Assembly (NCBI RefSeq): GCF_900116425.1
Contig: NZ_FPAS01000001.1
Location: 186,001 to 250,000, forward strand
Source of the DNA: Lishizhenia tianjinensis
GTDB lineage: Bacteria; Bacteroidota; Bacteroidia; Flavobacteriales_D; Crocinitomicaceae
Reading direction: 5' to 3'
DNA length: 64,000 nt
A program made the position numbers and the translations under genes. The notes below the pieces were generated by a model, which worked only from the letters and a program-made list of their open reading frames with translations, made no database searches and was not told the origin of the DNA. Within the stretch, counting starts at the first letter, position 1. Every line of letters starts with the position of its first letter. Below are positions 33,797-43,039 of the stretch, piece by piece.

Positions 33797-36526
33797 TTAT
33801 TGAACTACAATTTTATAGCGATATAATTTTCTAGTTTGAATTTCTATCATGTATGTTCCACTTGGTAATTGCTCCGAAAGCATGGAGTATTTTTGACCTT
33901 TTACATTATTTGTTCTGTAAACAACTCTTCCTGTAAAATCACGTAAGGTGATACTCTCTATTGGATAGTCAGAAGAGAAAACCGTTAAATTCTGGTCTTT
34001 TACAGGATTAGGATATACTTGAATTCCATTGTCAATTTCTTCAACGCCTAAGAAAGGATCTACAATCGTGAAATATTCTCTATTGGATACCTCTGTGTAT
34101 GAATCATCGGTAAACATTACAATAAAGTAGTCACCGGTTTGTGTTGGTAGAAGTGTATCTGTAATGGTTTTCGTACCTGCTGCTTCACCATCGAAGTAAG
34201 CGTACATGATCAAAGGATCTACATTAGGATCATCTCCATCGTTGTAAATTCCTAACCAGTCTTTAACGATTCCAGGCGCATCTGTCCACGTGGCAATGAT
34301 GTCTTCACCTAAATCATACACCGGTTGATCTATCCATAGGCTTGTAATGGTATCTCCTACAGAAAAGTAGTAAGTTTCTCCTATGTTTTCTAATCCTTTG
34401 AAATAGTAACGTGCAGCGTAATATCCTTTCGGTAGATTACTTACCGTGAAGTTTTCAATACTCGCGTTAACTGGTGTTTTAAAATATGCTGTTTGTACGC
34501 CATGTGTATGACCCACCTTCATGATTTCTATAGTATCAATTTGTGCTGGTGCATTACTTACATTTAATAATACATCTTGTCCTACAGGATATTCTGTTGT
34601 ATCGCTTGAAATAACAGGAATGTTTCCGTAATAGAAGGTGTCTCTAGGTGCTACTTCGTTGTATCCATTTAATTCAAAGAAGGCTGCATAATAGAGGTTT
34701 GAATTGCTTAAAGCAGTACCTGAAAAGTTAATCGTTCCTGTTGCACCGTTACAGTATTGCCATGCTGTTGATGGGTTGGGACCTGGTGTATGTTCAATGG
34801 GGTAAATACCTACCCAGTCTGTTGAGTTTGCCGGACCATTACTGTAGGTAGCTACCATAGGACTTCCCATGTGGTATTCATTCGAATCCATTGCTAAATG
34901 CGGACCAGAAATGTAAGAATTGAATACTTTGAAAGAGTCAATTTCACTCCATGGCGACCATTCTAAATTTCTATCTCTATGTCTCACTCTTACATAGTGC
35001 CAACCATTAGAAATTGAGTTGTTAGGAATTTCCAATTCTAAAATATTAACTCCAGCGTTGATGTCTTGTGTTGAATCCGCATTTTGTCCAGGGGCCTGTC
35101 CGTATAAGTTTTCGAAATCTCTCAATTCTTCAAATTCGATGATGGAGAAGTCGTTTACTTGAGAAACTTCAAATTGAGTGGTATTCAAAAGCTCTGTTCC
35201 TGAAGTGGTGTAAGGTGAAGAAACTAAAGTATAAGGTAGTTCCAATGAATCGCCAAAGTTATTGGTGATGCTAGGTTGGTTAGGAGCTGGTTGATTTAAA
35301 TAACGGTGAAATTCATCTACCAATTCATTGTTTTTCCATTGGTTGTTGGCATACATGATGGGACTTCCAATCGAATAAGTTTCAACATCTACTTTTCCAT
35401 TGGTAACATCAACATCTACAATTTGGTAACACCAGTTAGAAATCGTTTTTTGGATGTAATCGAAATCTTGTTCAGCAGATTGTCCCCAATATTGATCCCA
35501 AGCTGTACCACCGGAAATGATGTTGTATACAGGCCCATCTTTAAACTGACCTCTAGAATAAATGTGGTGGTGAGCTCCTACGTGCATTAAGTATTTTGAA
35601 TTCTGCATACATCTTGGAACAGCTGTATTTTTTACCCAACCTGAAATATCACCTACATATTGTTCGGCTTCATAAGGACGGTGAGAGAAACTCAAAATCC
35701 AATCTACGGTGTTGTCTGTTGCAGCCGCAGTTAATACCTGATCGAGCCAGTTGTATTGACTGTTCCCTGTATGTTCAGAACTAAAACTTACAAAGAGTAC
35801 GTTACCAACTTGGTAAGCATAGTAGTTCTCCGTTCCAGAAGTGATACCTTGATAGGCCATTTGATCCAAATAGAAATGAGAGTAATAAGCACTCATCCCA
35901 AGAGAACCATAAGTTTCGTGGTTACCCACAGTAGTTTGAATAGGAATCTCTCCAGAAAGAGCCTCGTTGTAGGCGAAGTGTATATTTCTGTATTGGTCCA
36001 AGTTTCCTAAATCAACTTGATCTCCTACCATGAAAGTAAGTTCAATGTTGTCTGCAGGATCTCCACCCCATTTTTCCAATACTTTTCTACGAGCTTGTGC
36101 TACAAGTGTATCATATCTTCCAGAACTTTGAATTTGATTATCACCCATGATTAAAAATTTTAGGTGACCATCAGCCGTTGCTGCCTGTCCGGGAAGTGGT
36201 GAAGTTTTGAAACTTAATGTATCTGAACTTGAGGCTCCATCAAAAGCTCTGTAAAAATACTTTGTATTGGCCGTTAAGTTTACGAGCTGGACGGTATTGT
36301 AGTAATAACTATTTACTCCATCTATAAATTGAGATTGTGTACCTGTAACTGTTGAGTTTAAGTTAGTGGCGCTACTTCCAACTTCTATAGACGGAGTACC
36401 CGGTGCGTCAGAAATCCAGTTGACGTAAATTGAGTTTTCTGTTTTGGCTTGAAGATAGGGCTTAATGCTTTGTGCAAAACCTAAATTGACCAGCAAAATA
36501 GAAAATAGTGAAAGAATTTTTCTCAT
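33797..36526 (-). CDS. secreted metallophosphoesterase (purple acid phosphatase-like) with T9SS type A domain
   Basis: A 909-aa secreted enzyme. Domains in order: signal peptide (1-18, ending LGFAQ); fibronectin-type purple acid phosphatase N-domain (about 20-110); calcineurin-like metallophosphoesterase (about 120-390) with metal-site motifs MGDNQIQ, MVGDQVDLG, VGNHETYG, SFSHRP and GAHHHIYSRG; two to three beta-sandwich domains (about 420-815) with repeated YPVGQDVLLN or YDLGEDIIATWTDAPG patterns; and a T9SS tail (VYPNPVKDQNLTVFS...YKIVVQ). It should release phosphate from external esters at the cell surface (inference from family). A second phosphoesterase of this type is at 55208. Confidence 0.87.
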   Translation of the reverse strand: MRKILSLFSILLVNLGFAQSIKPYLQAKTENSIYVNWISDAPGTPSIEVGSSATNLNSTVTGTQSQFIDGVNSYYYNTVQLVNLTANTKYFYRAFDGASSSDTLSFKTSPLPGQAATADGHLKFLIMGDNQIQSSGRYDTLVAQARRKVLEKWGGDPADNIELTFMVGDQVDLGNLDQYRNIHFAYNEALSGEIPIQTTVGNHETYGSLGMSAYYSHFYLDQMAYQGITSGTENYYAYQVGNVLFVSFSSEHTGNSQYNWLDQVLTAAATDNTVDWILSFSHRPYEAEQYVGDISGWVKNTAVPRCMQNSKYLMHVGAHHHIYSRGQFKDGPVYNIISGGTAWDQYWGQSAEQDFDYIQKTISNWCYQIVDVDVTNGKVDVETYSIGSPIMYANNQWKNNELVDEFHRYLNQPAPNQPSITNNFGDSLELPYTLVSSPYTTSGTELLNTTQFEVSQVNDFSIIEFEELRDFENLYGQAPGQNADSTQDINAGVNILELEIPNNSISNGWHYVRVRHRDRNLEWSPWSEIDSFKVFNSYISGPHLAMDSNEYHMGSPMVATYSNGPANSTDWVGIYPIEHTPGPNPSTAWQYCNGATGTINFSGTALSNSNLYYAAFFELNGYNEVAPRDTFYYGNIPVISSDTTEYPVGQDVLLNVSNAPAQIDTIEIMKVGHTHGVQTAYFKTPVNASIENFTVSNLPKGYYAARYYFKGLENIGETYYFSVGDTITSLWIDQPVYDLGEDIIATWTDAPGIVKDWLGIYNDGDDPNVDPLIMYAYFDGEAAGTKTITDTLLPTQTGDYFIVMFTDDSYTEVSNREYFTIVDPFLGVEEIDNGIQVYPNPVKDQNLTVFSSDYPIESITLRDFTGRVVYRTNNVKGQKYSMLSEQLPSGTYMIEIQTRKLYRYKIVVQ

Positions 36527-36688
36527 GTGTTAAAATTTTTAGTTGGCGCAAATTTCGGGTGCGAAAGCATGGTTTAGAGCATGTTGTGAGGAGACAAAAA
36601 GAGGAGGGTAGGTGGACAAAGGGTGGACCTTAACGCGTGCTTAATTTAGCCTTCATTTTTGGACAATTTAAAGGAAACATAAGGGTGG

Positions 36689-36696
36689 TACATTTG
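36689..36696 (+). promoter_or_regulatory. -7 element (TACATTTG) directly before a GTG start
   Basis: Exact TAnnTTTG match ending 4 nt before the GTG at 36701. If used, it yields a transcript with almost no leader. No TTG lies at the usual distance upstream. Confidence 0.45.
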
Positions 36697-36700
36697 CTAT

Positions 36701-38722
36701 GTGAAGTATAGTATTTGTATAATAATTAGCTTGTGTTCTATTTTGATAGGTAGGAGTCAAGATGCAAAGGAGGATAGTTTTATGTCAAGCTCTGTATCTT
36801 TTGAGGCACGCTATCAACAACTCTTAGAAGAAGGAAACAAACTTAAAGCTGTAGAGCTTTTATACAGCAAGGGAAAAGAACTTCGGGAAAAAGACCTTGC
36901 GTTTGACCAATCTGTTAACTATCTCAAACAAGCGCAAATCATTGCAGAGGATGTGGCTGGAGATAGTTTACGGGCCCATATTGCACTACAGCTTGGGCGC
37001 GCTTATGAACAACAAAAAAGTTTCGGAGCGGCTTTGGTTAACTATCTTAAGGCGAGTGATATTTTCTCAGAATTGGATGAAGTGTTTTATGCGCATAGTC
37101 TTTCCAATACTGGAGAACTTTTCTTTAAACTAGGAGAATATCCTATGGCTTTGACCTATTACAGAAAGGCCTTGCAGTTCAAGAAAAAATACCCCTTCAA
37201 ATGTAATTTGCCTTATGCTTTTTGGTGTATGGCAGAAGTGAATTATGCATTAAAAGAGCAAGATTCTTCGTGGTATTATTATGAGTTAAGTTCCATTGCT
37301 GCCGATACTATTCGACAAATTCCTCATTATGGAAATGAAGGATTGGCGCAACTCTTAATTGATCAAAAGGAATACCACAAAGCACTTGAATATTTGAAAC
37401 CCGTGCGCAACTGGTATGAAGGTATGGGCGTGGCCATGTGGGAAGCGGACATGGGTATTCTGTATATGAAAATCTATCAAGCCTTAAACAAACCCAATGA
37501 CTTTAAATATTGGGCGGCCAAAACGAAACGGAATGCCTACAGAGATTTTCTCCCCGAGCAGCAGGAAAGGTATCACCAGGAAATGTACAAATTTTATAAA
37601 AGTAGAGGTCTAAAGCATAAGGCTTTGGGTGAATTGGAATTGGCTGTAGAGATTCAAAAAGGTTTGCGTGATATTTGGAATAAATCTAACCTTGGAACGG
37701 TATTGATGGCCTTAAAAACAAAAGAAGCAGAGTTGAAAGATTCTGAGCTTAATAGGGTACAGAAAAGCAATGAATTACTTGAAGCTAAAAGTTTTAGTTT
37801 TTTACTCGTATGTGTCCTATTAGGATCTATACTTACGCTAATAGCCATCTTTTCGCTTTTGGTTTGGAAGAAGAACAAGAAAATAGAAAAGCAGTTGGTA
37901 CATTTAAAAGAAAAGGACAATCAAATGCATCAAATGCGTATGCAAGCGAATTATCCCTGCGCTATTTTTGATCAAAATTTGCAATTAATTGAAGGGAACT
38001 CTGTTTTCAAGGAGATGACGAACTTGAAGGCCGAATCAAGTTTAAAAATGCTGTTGTCAGAAGTCGAGGTAAAGGAAATGATGAACAGAATCCAGAGCCT
38101 ACAACACTATGAAAAAGTTGTGTTTAGGTGGTACAAAGACAGAAGGAATTCCAAGGTTGTTTCTTTTACGCTTACCCAGTGCTTTAATGATCCTTCTGTT
38201 GTGGGATATTTACTGGAGGGGGAGGACATCACCCAAGAGATCGCTAAAAGAGAAGTTGAAAAGCTTGCGTTAATTCAACAATTGAAGGAAAAAGAGGAGG
38301 AAGTCAATAGTTCTCATCAACAGGCTGCGATGACAAATTTGCAGTTGGCCTTGAAAAAAGAAGTATTCAGTGTTTTGGAAAATAAGCTCGAACGCACAAA
38401 GGTGTTGCCCCTTCATAAACAAGAAGATTTGAGAGCCTTGTTACAGAAAAGTAGCGATTCAGATAAACACTGGGAGCAATTCATCCATCATTTTGATTTG
38501 GCCAATTTTGAATTTTTCAAGAGGTTGAAAAAAGCCTACCCCCAATTAACACAAAACGAAGACAAACATTGTGTATTTATTAAAATGAAACTCTCAACCA
38601 AAGAAGTGGCAAATATTATGGGGATTACTCCCGACTCTGTTAAAAAGGCAAGACAAAGACTAAAAAAGAAAATGGGCATGCAGGAAATGCAAGAAATGAA
38701 GAACTACATAGAAACCTTGTAA
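36701..38722 (+). CDS. TPR-containing sensor/regulator with PAS-like and LuxR-type HTH regions
   Basis: A 673-aa Bacteroidota-style one-component regulator. It starts at GTG with a signal peptide/anchor (residues 1-19), followed by periplasmic TPR repeats (about 50-330), a transmembrane helix (about 362-385, FSFLLVCVLLGSILTLIAIF), a cytoplasmic coiled coil, a PAS-like segment (about 405-510, PCAIFDQNLQLIEGNSVFKEM) and a C-terminal helix-turn-helix (KLSTKEVANIMGITPDSVKK, near 628-647) of the LuxR-like class. Such proteins sense peptides or envelope state and bind DNA from the inner membrane; the signal is unknown. Its stop abuts the stop of the convergent FUSC gene with no base between. Confidence 0.8.
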   Translation: MKYSICIIISLCSILIGRSQDAKEDSFMSSSVSFEARYQQLLEEGNKLKAVELLYSKGKELREKDLAFDQSVNYLKQAQIIAEDVAGDSLRAHIALQLGRAYEQQKSFGAALVNYLKASDIFSELDEVFYAHSLSNTGELFFKLGEYPMALTYYRKALQFKKKYPFKCNLPYAFWCMAEVNYALKEQDSSWYYYELSSIAADTIRQIPHYGNEGLAQLLIDQKEYHKALEYLKPVRNWYEGMGVAMWEADMGILYMKIYQALNKPNDFKYWAAKTKRNAYRDFLPEQQERYHQEMYKFYKSRGLKHKALGELELAVEIQKGLRDIWNKSNLGTVLMALKTKEAELKDSELNRVQKSNELLEAKSFSFLLVCVLLGSILTLIAIFSLLVWKKNKKIEKQLVHLKEKDNQMHQMRMQANYPCAIFDQNLQLIEGNSVFKEMTNLKAESSLKMLLSEVEVKEMMNRIQSLQHYEKVVFRWYKDRRNSKVVSFTLTQCFNDPSVVGYLLEGEDITQEIAKREVEKLALIQQLKEKEEEVNSSHQQAAMTNLQLALKKEVFSVLENKLERTKVLPLHKQEDLRALLQKSSDSDKHWEQFIHHFDLANFEFFKRLKKAYPQLTQNEDKHCVFIKMKLSTKEVANIMGITPDSVKKARQRLKKKMGMQEMQEMKNYIETL

Positions 38723-39808
38723 TTACTTTCTTTTTACCGTAAGTGATATTTTTTGTAGTCCTCTAATAGCATGATATCTAATCTTTTCTTTGTACAAGAA
38801 CCAACCACCTATAGCTCCAAGTATACTGCCGATAACAATTTCTATCAAGCGAAGTTGAATTAACTCGTTGGGGTTTTGCATCATAGGACTAGCCGCTTCT
38901 GCCATAAGTATAGTCATCGGTGTTATGAAAATTACGGCCAATACATATTGTCGGGTAATCAACATCTCAATAATGAACTGTAAAACAATGATGGCGATAC
39001 AAATCCCCAAGGCACTGTCTACAAAGTTTAAGATAAGCCAAGATAAGCCCATACCAATAAAGGTCCCCAGTATTCTGTGGAGGGTTCTTTGCCAAATGTG
39101 ATAAAGAGAGGCTCCCATCATTACTGCTGAACAAGAAATGGGAATCCAGTAAGGCTTATCGAAATCCAAGAGATGACCTATCAACAAAGAAAGGAACATA
39201 AATACCCCCATAATGATGGCCTCCATAGAGTTTGCAAAGGTGTTTTTCTGTATCATTTTAGGTGCTTCACGCGTTCCTGCATTTTCCTCTTTTCTTACCA
39301 TAAAAGCAGTGTAACTTAATGCAAGTATGCACGTGAATATGGTACCTAAACCTATCAATCCTGTCTTAACGGGAATTTGGGCTAAATCAAAGGGGTTAGA
39401 CAAAGCCATGGAGGCTATTAGAATAAAGAAGAAACTACCCGGAGGCGATGTTTTATAGTATAGAACCACCCAATGCACGATGAAGGAAAATAGTCCTAAA
39501 GCAACAGAAGCTACATAAGGATTGAAGCTGAATAGGAGTCCGAGTGCAAAGGAGGCCATAAACCCAAAGGAACTTATCAGTATGGTAATCATTCTATGGG
39601 TAAGTGAGCCTTTGTGGGGAAGGTATAAAATCACCAAACCACTTATACAGGCATAAATTCCATATTGTAAATTGCCTAAAAAGTAACCTGTAAGTATGGG
39701 GACACCAACTGAAAATGCAGCCAAGAAAGGAATAGATAAAGCCCTGTTATTTTGCTTTAAATGAAAGAGGTTTAAAATTTCTTTTTTTATCGCTTCCTTG
39801 TAGAGCAT
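38723..39808 (-). CDS. FUSC family membrane protein
   Basis: A 361-aa inner-membrane protein of the fusaric-acid-resistance/YccS-like family, with two bundles of about five TM helices. I chose the ATG at 39808: an upstream TTG in the same frame (39826) overlaps a -7 element and would give residues MRKTLK ahead of MLYKEAIKKE. The C-terminal half contains the family-type segment DKPYWIPISCSAVMMGASLYH and HRILGTFIGMGLSWLIL. Members export aromatic acids or act with membrane-fusion proteins, but no HlyD-type partner is adjacent. Confidence 0.78.
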   Translation of the reverse strand: MLYKEAIKKEILNLFHLKQNNRALSIPFLAAFSVGVPILTGYFLGNLQYGIYACISGLVILYLPHKGSLTHRMITILISSFGFMASFALGLLFSFNPYVASVALGLFSFIVHWVVLYYKTSPPGSFFFILIASMALSNPFDLAQIPVKTGLIGLGTIFTCILALSYTAFMVRKEENAGTREAPKMIQKNTFANSMEAIIMGVFMFLSLLIGHLLDFDKPYWIPISCSAVMMGASLYHIWQRTLHRILGTFIGMGLSWLILNFVDSALGICIAIIVLQFIIEMLITRQYVLAVIFITPMTILMAEAASPMMQNPNELIQLRLIEIVIGSILGAIGGWFLYKEKIRYHAIRGLQKISLTVKRK

Positions 39809-39823
39809 TTTTAAAGTTTTGCG

Positions 39824-39831
39824 CAAAGGTA
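39824..39831 (-). promoter_or_regulatory. -7 element (TACCTTTG) of the FUSC gene
   Basis: A perfect TAnnTTTG on the minus strand, 15 nt before the ATG at 39808. It argues against the upstream TTG as the start, since that codon lies inside the element. Confidence 0.5.
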
Positions 39832-39890
39832 CAAGTACTTCTTTGAAGAATATTGACCTATTCTAAACATTTCGTTGTGATTGGTCACTT

Positions 39891-40517
39891 TTAGACCTTG
39901 CTTTTTTCTTTACGTCGTCCTATAAAAATCAACAAAAGCATGAAAAGAAAGCCTGTGGTGAGAATTACACCAACATTTACTATTGCAGTACTTGTGGGAA
40001 TTAGTGTAAGGTCTAAAAAAGGGTAGGGGTAGTCATGGGTAATCATTCCTCGCAACATGGCATAACTTAAGTAAATAGCCGGATAAACTAGCCAGCGAAA
40101 AACTGCCGATGCCTTTTCTGTGTCCTTTCCACTATACAGGTACCAGTATAAAAGAGTGAAGGCTGGAATGACTGAATGCAAGAGTTCGTCTACGATCATA
40201 CTTATCCCTGTAGGATTCCATAGACTTCTCAGTGCGATTTGATAAACGAGTCCAACAATAAATATAAAGGTGGTCAGCGCAGTTAAGCTACCAGATAGGT
40301 GAAAGAGTTTCCAAAAGCCTTTTTTAAGTTGAAAAAAATGAGTGAAAAAATAGAGCGCAACTAGGGTATTGGTGACAATAGTAAAGAAACTTATAAAGCG
40401 GAGAAGGACGTGAACAAAGGATTGATTGCTTCCTTGAAAAAAGAGTATGAATTGTGTGCTTACGGCGAAAATTCCCATGAGCATACCTATGCAGCTAAAT
40501 ACTTTTTTGGTTTCCAT
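39891..40517 (-). CDS. Pr6Pr family membrane protein
   Basis: A 208-aa six-helix membrane protein of the Pr6Pr (FAR-17a/AIG1-like) type. Conserved features: FFTIVTNTLVALYF (near residues 44-57), ELLHSVIPAFTLLYWYLY with its conserved His (near 112-129) and YPYPFLDL (near 164-171). Related eukaryotic proteins are serine/threonine-type lipid hydrolases; the bacterial function is unknown. One base separates it from the upstream DUF3703 gene, so both are co-transcribed. Confidence 0.78.
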   Translation of the reverse strand: METKKVFSCIGMLMGIFAVSTQFILFFQGSNQSFVHVLLRFISFFTIVTNTLVALYFFTHFFQLKKGFWKLFHLSGSLTALTTFIFIVGLVYQIALRSLWNPTGISMIVDELLHSVIPAFTLLYWYLYSGKDTEKASAVFRWLVYPAIYLSYAMLRGMITHDYPYPFLDLTLIPTSTAIVNVGVILTTGFLFMLLLIFIGRRKEKSKV

Positions 40518-40518
40518 A

Positions 40519-40887
40519 CTAAAGTTGATTTTGGACTAGAATTAAAGCTAAGTCTTCTGGTATAGGAAAAGGTTTTAAAGGATGAACATTGGAACCACCC
40601 GGGTTGCCTACAGGTACTTTGCCTACAAATGATTTTACACCTCCCGTTATCAACCTAGGTATCTGACCGATTATCTCTTTGAAGTTTTTAATGCGTATTC
40701 CGAAAACTAACATTTTCCAATGGGCCAAATTGTGTGTGAAAGGATAACGTTGTCCCAATATATGAGCCCTCTCTAAATGACGCCAAGACTTTTGTAAGTC
40801 GTTATTATCGAAAGCCAGTTGTGCAGCATTAATTTCTGCTACAAAATGTTTTTTAAGGCTTTTGGGGATTCTGGTGTAAAGTTTCAT
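40519..40887 (-). CDS. DUF3703 domain-containing protein
   Basis: A 122-aa soluble protein with the DUF3703 pattern: AHILGQRYPFTHNLAHWKML (near residues 46-65), followed by IGQIPRLITGG (near 79-89), the conserved PVGNPGGSNVHPLKPFPIPED (near 97-117) and a hydrophobic tail. Function is unknown in the family. Just upstream of the Pr6Pr gene and transcribed with it. Confidence 0.8.
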   Translation of the reverse strand: MKLYTRIPKSLKKHFVAEINAAQLAFDNNDLQKSWRHLERAHILGQRYPFTHNLAHWKMLVFGIRIKNFKEIIGQIPRLITGGVKSFVGKVPVGNPGGSNVHPLKPFPIPEDLALILVQNQL

Positions 40888-40974
40888 GCTGAGGTATTTT
40901 TACATCTTTCTCTTGTTTCTGTTTTAAAAATAACAAAAATGAATGAGTCCCTCTAATAAGACAGTGGAAGTGAT

Positions 40975-41484
40975 TTACTTTTCTCCAAATACTTGGGTAA
41001 TGTATATTCTCTTTTTAGGGTAATGTATAGCGATTCCTATATCGGCGTAACTCAGATCTTTAAACACCATGTTTTTATAATGACCAGGAGATTTGTACCA
41101 TAAATCAAAGGCTTCTTTAGCTAGTGCTTTGACTCTTTCTGGGGTGTAGCTCGTGTAATCTAAAGTGGTGAAGAGTACATTCTCTCCTACGGTTCCAAAG
41201 TTCGTCCCACCATAGGCTTTTACCCTGTCTTTGGGAGATCTATATTTGTGATATCCTTCGTAGTGCGTGAGTTTGTCGTGTTTGGCTACATAATCACTGT
41301 GGTGTTGAGCAGCTCTTTTTAAGGTGTCGTTGTACATTAATTGAGAACGATGTTTTTGTTTACGCAGATCATTTACCAAGCGGGTAATTTCATGGCGTAA
41401 TTCATCACGGTTGATCGCTGTAAACTTAACCGTAGAACTGGCCGATAAACAAAAAACACTCAATATGATTAACCACTTTTTCAT
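40975..41484 (-). CDS. CAP (SCP/TAPS) domain secreted protein
   Basis: A 169-aa exported protein with signal peptide (1-16) and one CAP domain. The family motifs are clear: AAQHHSDYVAKHDKLTHYE (near residues 59-77; His ligand), VGENVLFT (near 100-107), WYKSPGHYKNMVFKD (near 131-145; second His) and YITQVFG at the C-terminus. Bacterial CAP proteins bind lipids or peptides and some are sporulation or envelope proteins; the role here is unknown. The upstream gene, an aminotransferase on the same strand, has its own terminator. Confidence 0.85.
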   Translation of the reverse strand: MKKWLIILSVFCLSASSTVKFTAINRDELRHEITRLVNDLRKQKHRSQLMYNDTLKRAAQHHSDYVAKHDKLTHYEGYHKYRSPKDRVKAYGGTNFGTVGENVLFTTLDYTSYTPERVKALAKEAFDLWYKSPGHYKNMVFKDLSYADIGIAIHYPKKRIYITQVFGEK

Positions 41485-41527
41485 CTATTATTAAAACGGA
41501 TAAATTTGGAAAAATTACATAGAGGGC

Positions 41528-41562
41528 ATAAAAAAAGTCCCAACGTTTTGTCGGGACTTTTC
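41528..41562 (-). terminator. intrinsic terminator of the aminotransferase gene
   Basis: AAAGTCCC...GGGACTTT stem with an A-run that reads as a T-run on the minus strand. Confidence 0.8.
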
Positions 41563-41580
41563 TATGAGCTTTAAAAGCTA

Positions 41581-42777
41581 CTATATTTTTCCTGGGTAAA
41601 CTTCTAATGCTTTTTCTAAACAAACTAAAGCTTCTTTTAAAGCCTCTTTGTTCAATACATAAGCAATACGAGCTTCTTGTTTTCCTAATCCTGGAGTAGA
41701 GTAGAAACCTGCACAAGGAGCCATCATTACCGTTTTACCGTTGTAATCGAAGTCTTCTAATAACCACTGACAGAATTTCTCAGCGTCATCAACAGGGAAT
41801 TTAGCTACCGCGTAGAAGGCACCTTTTGGTTTTGGACAGAATACACCTGGTATTTTGTTTAATCCATCTACCATAATATTTCTTCTTTCCACGTATTCAG
41901 CAATAACATCATCAAAGTAAGATTGAGGAGTTTTCAATGCTGCTTCCGCTGCAACCTGCGCGTAAGTTGGAGGAGACAAACGAGCCTGACCGAATTTTAA
42001 TGCAGAAGCCATTACTTCTTCATTCTTTGTAATCAAAGCTCCAATACGAGCTCCACACATAGAGTAACGCTTAGAAACGGAGTCAATCAAGATAACATTG
42101 TCATCTAAACCTTCCAATTGCATAACGCTGAAAGGTTGAGCACCATCGTAACAGAATTCTCTGTATACTTCATCCGCAAATAAGAAAAGGTCGTGTTTTT
42201 TAACCAACTCACCCAATTGTTGAATTTCTTCTTTTGAGTATAAGTATCCTGTTGGGTTTCCTGGGTTACAGATTACGATACATTTCGTTTTATCTGTGAT
42301 TAACTTTTCAATTTCAGAGATAGCCGGTAAAGCAAATCCTTCCTCTATTGAAGATGTTACAGGAACTACATTTAAACCTGCAGCCGTTGCAAAACCATTG
42401 TAGTTTGCATAGAAAGGTTCAGGAATAATTACTTCATCACCTGGGTTACAGCAAGACATGAATCCAAAGGTTAACGCCTCAGAACCACCTGTAGTAACCA
42501 AGATTTGATCTTTGTTTACATCAATTCCTGAATTCTTATAGTATTCAGATAATCCTTCTCTGTAAGATTCGAAACCAGCAGAATGCGAGTATTCTAATAC
42601 TTTAATGTCTGTATTTTGAATAGCTTCTCTAGCTACTTCTGGAGTTTCAATATCTGGTTGACCAATATTTAAATGGAAAACCGTTTTACCAGCCTTCTTT
42701 GCTTGCTCAGCGTAAGGTACCAATTTACGAATTGGAGATGCTGGCATCAATTGTGCTTTTTCTGAGATACTTGGCAT
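41581..42777 (-). CDS. pyridoxal-phosphate aminotransferase, class I (aspartate aminotransferase-like)
   Basis: A 398-aa PLP enzyme of fold type I. The preferred start is the ATG at 42777 (MPSISEKAQLMPASPIRKLVPYAEQ); the longer frame to 42969 would add an atypical hydrophobic stretch overlapping the promoter of the divergent sigma gene. Family motifs: HLNIGQPDIETPEVA, TTGGSEALTFGF, NPGNPTGYLY (near residues 167-176), FLFADEVYREF (near 195-205) and the PLP-lysine segment IDSVSKRYSMCGARIG (near 227-242). The GQPD and SKRYSMCGARIG pattern fits the 1-beta aspartate/aromatic transaminase group; the exact substrate is undetermined. Confidence 0.9.
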   Translation of the reverse strand: MPSISEKAQLMPASPIRKLVPYAEQAKKAGKTVFHLNIGQPDIETPEVAREAIQNTDIKVLEYSHSAGFESYREGLSEYYKNSGIDVNKDQILVTTGGSEALTFGFMSCCNPGDEVIIPEPFYANYNGFATAAGLNVVPVTSSIEEGFALPAISEIEKLITDKTKCIVICNPGNPTGYLYSKEEIQQLGELVKKHDLFLFADEVYREFCYDGAQPFSVMQLEGLDDNVILIDSVSKRYSMCGARIGALITKNEEVMASALKFGQARLSPPTYAQVAAEAALKTPQSYFDDVIAEYVERRNIMVDGLNKIPGVFCPKPKGAFYAVAKFPVDDAEKFCQWLLEDFDYNGKTVMMAPCAGFYSTPGLGKQEARIAYVLNKEALKEALVCLEKALEVYPGKI

Positions 42778-42906
42778 ACAATAAATTTTTGCCAAAAATA
42801 ATACTCCCTTTTGCAATAGAACGAAGAAATTGATGAAAATCTGCGCTTTTTTTACTTTTCGAGCAACCCTTTTTACTTCTATTTCGTTGTTTATTAACAG
42901 AAGCCC

Positions 42907-42937
42907 TTGGTATGGTTCGAAATTTGTTCTATATTTG
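42907..42937 (+). promoter_or_regulatory. promoter of the ECF sigma gene
   Basis: TTG (42907-42909), a 20-nt spacer and TATATTTG (42930-42937), a full match to the consensus; 102 nt upstream of the ATG. Confidence 0.7.
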
Positions 42938-43039
42938 GGGTTCGCAAAAAAACAAACTTTTAAATACAATAGCTTATAGCATAAACATTTACTCTACGAA
43001 AAGAATTGAAATTTATTTAATCTCTAAACAGGGTAAATT

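Noticed and set aside
39809-39826. TTG start for the FUSC gene
   Set aside because: The TTG lies inside a perfect -7 element, so it would not be transcribed from that promoter; ATG 39808 fits better.
41581-42969. Longer N-terminus for the aminotransferase
   Set aside because: The extra 64 residues are atypical for the family and overlap the promoter of the divergent sigma-factor gene.
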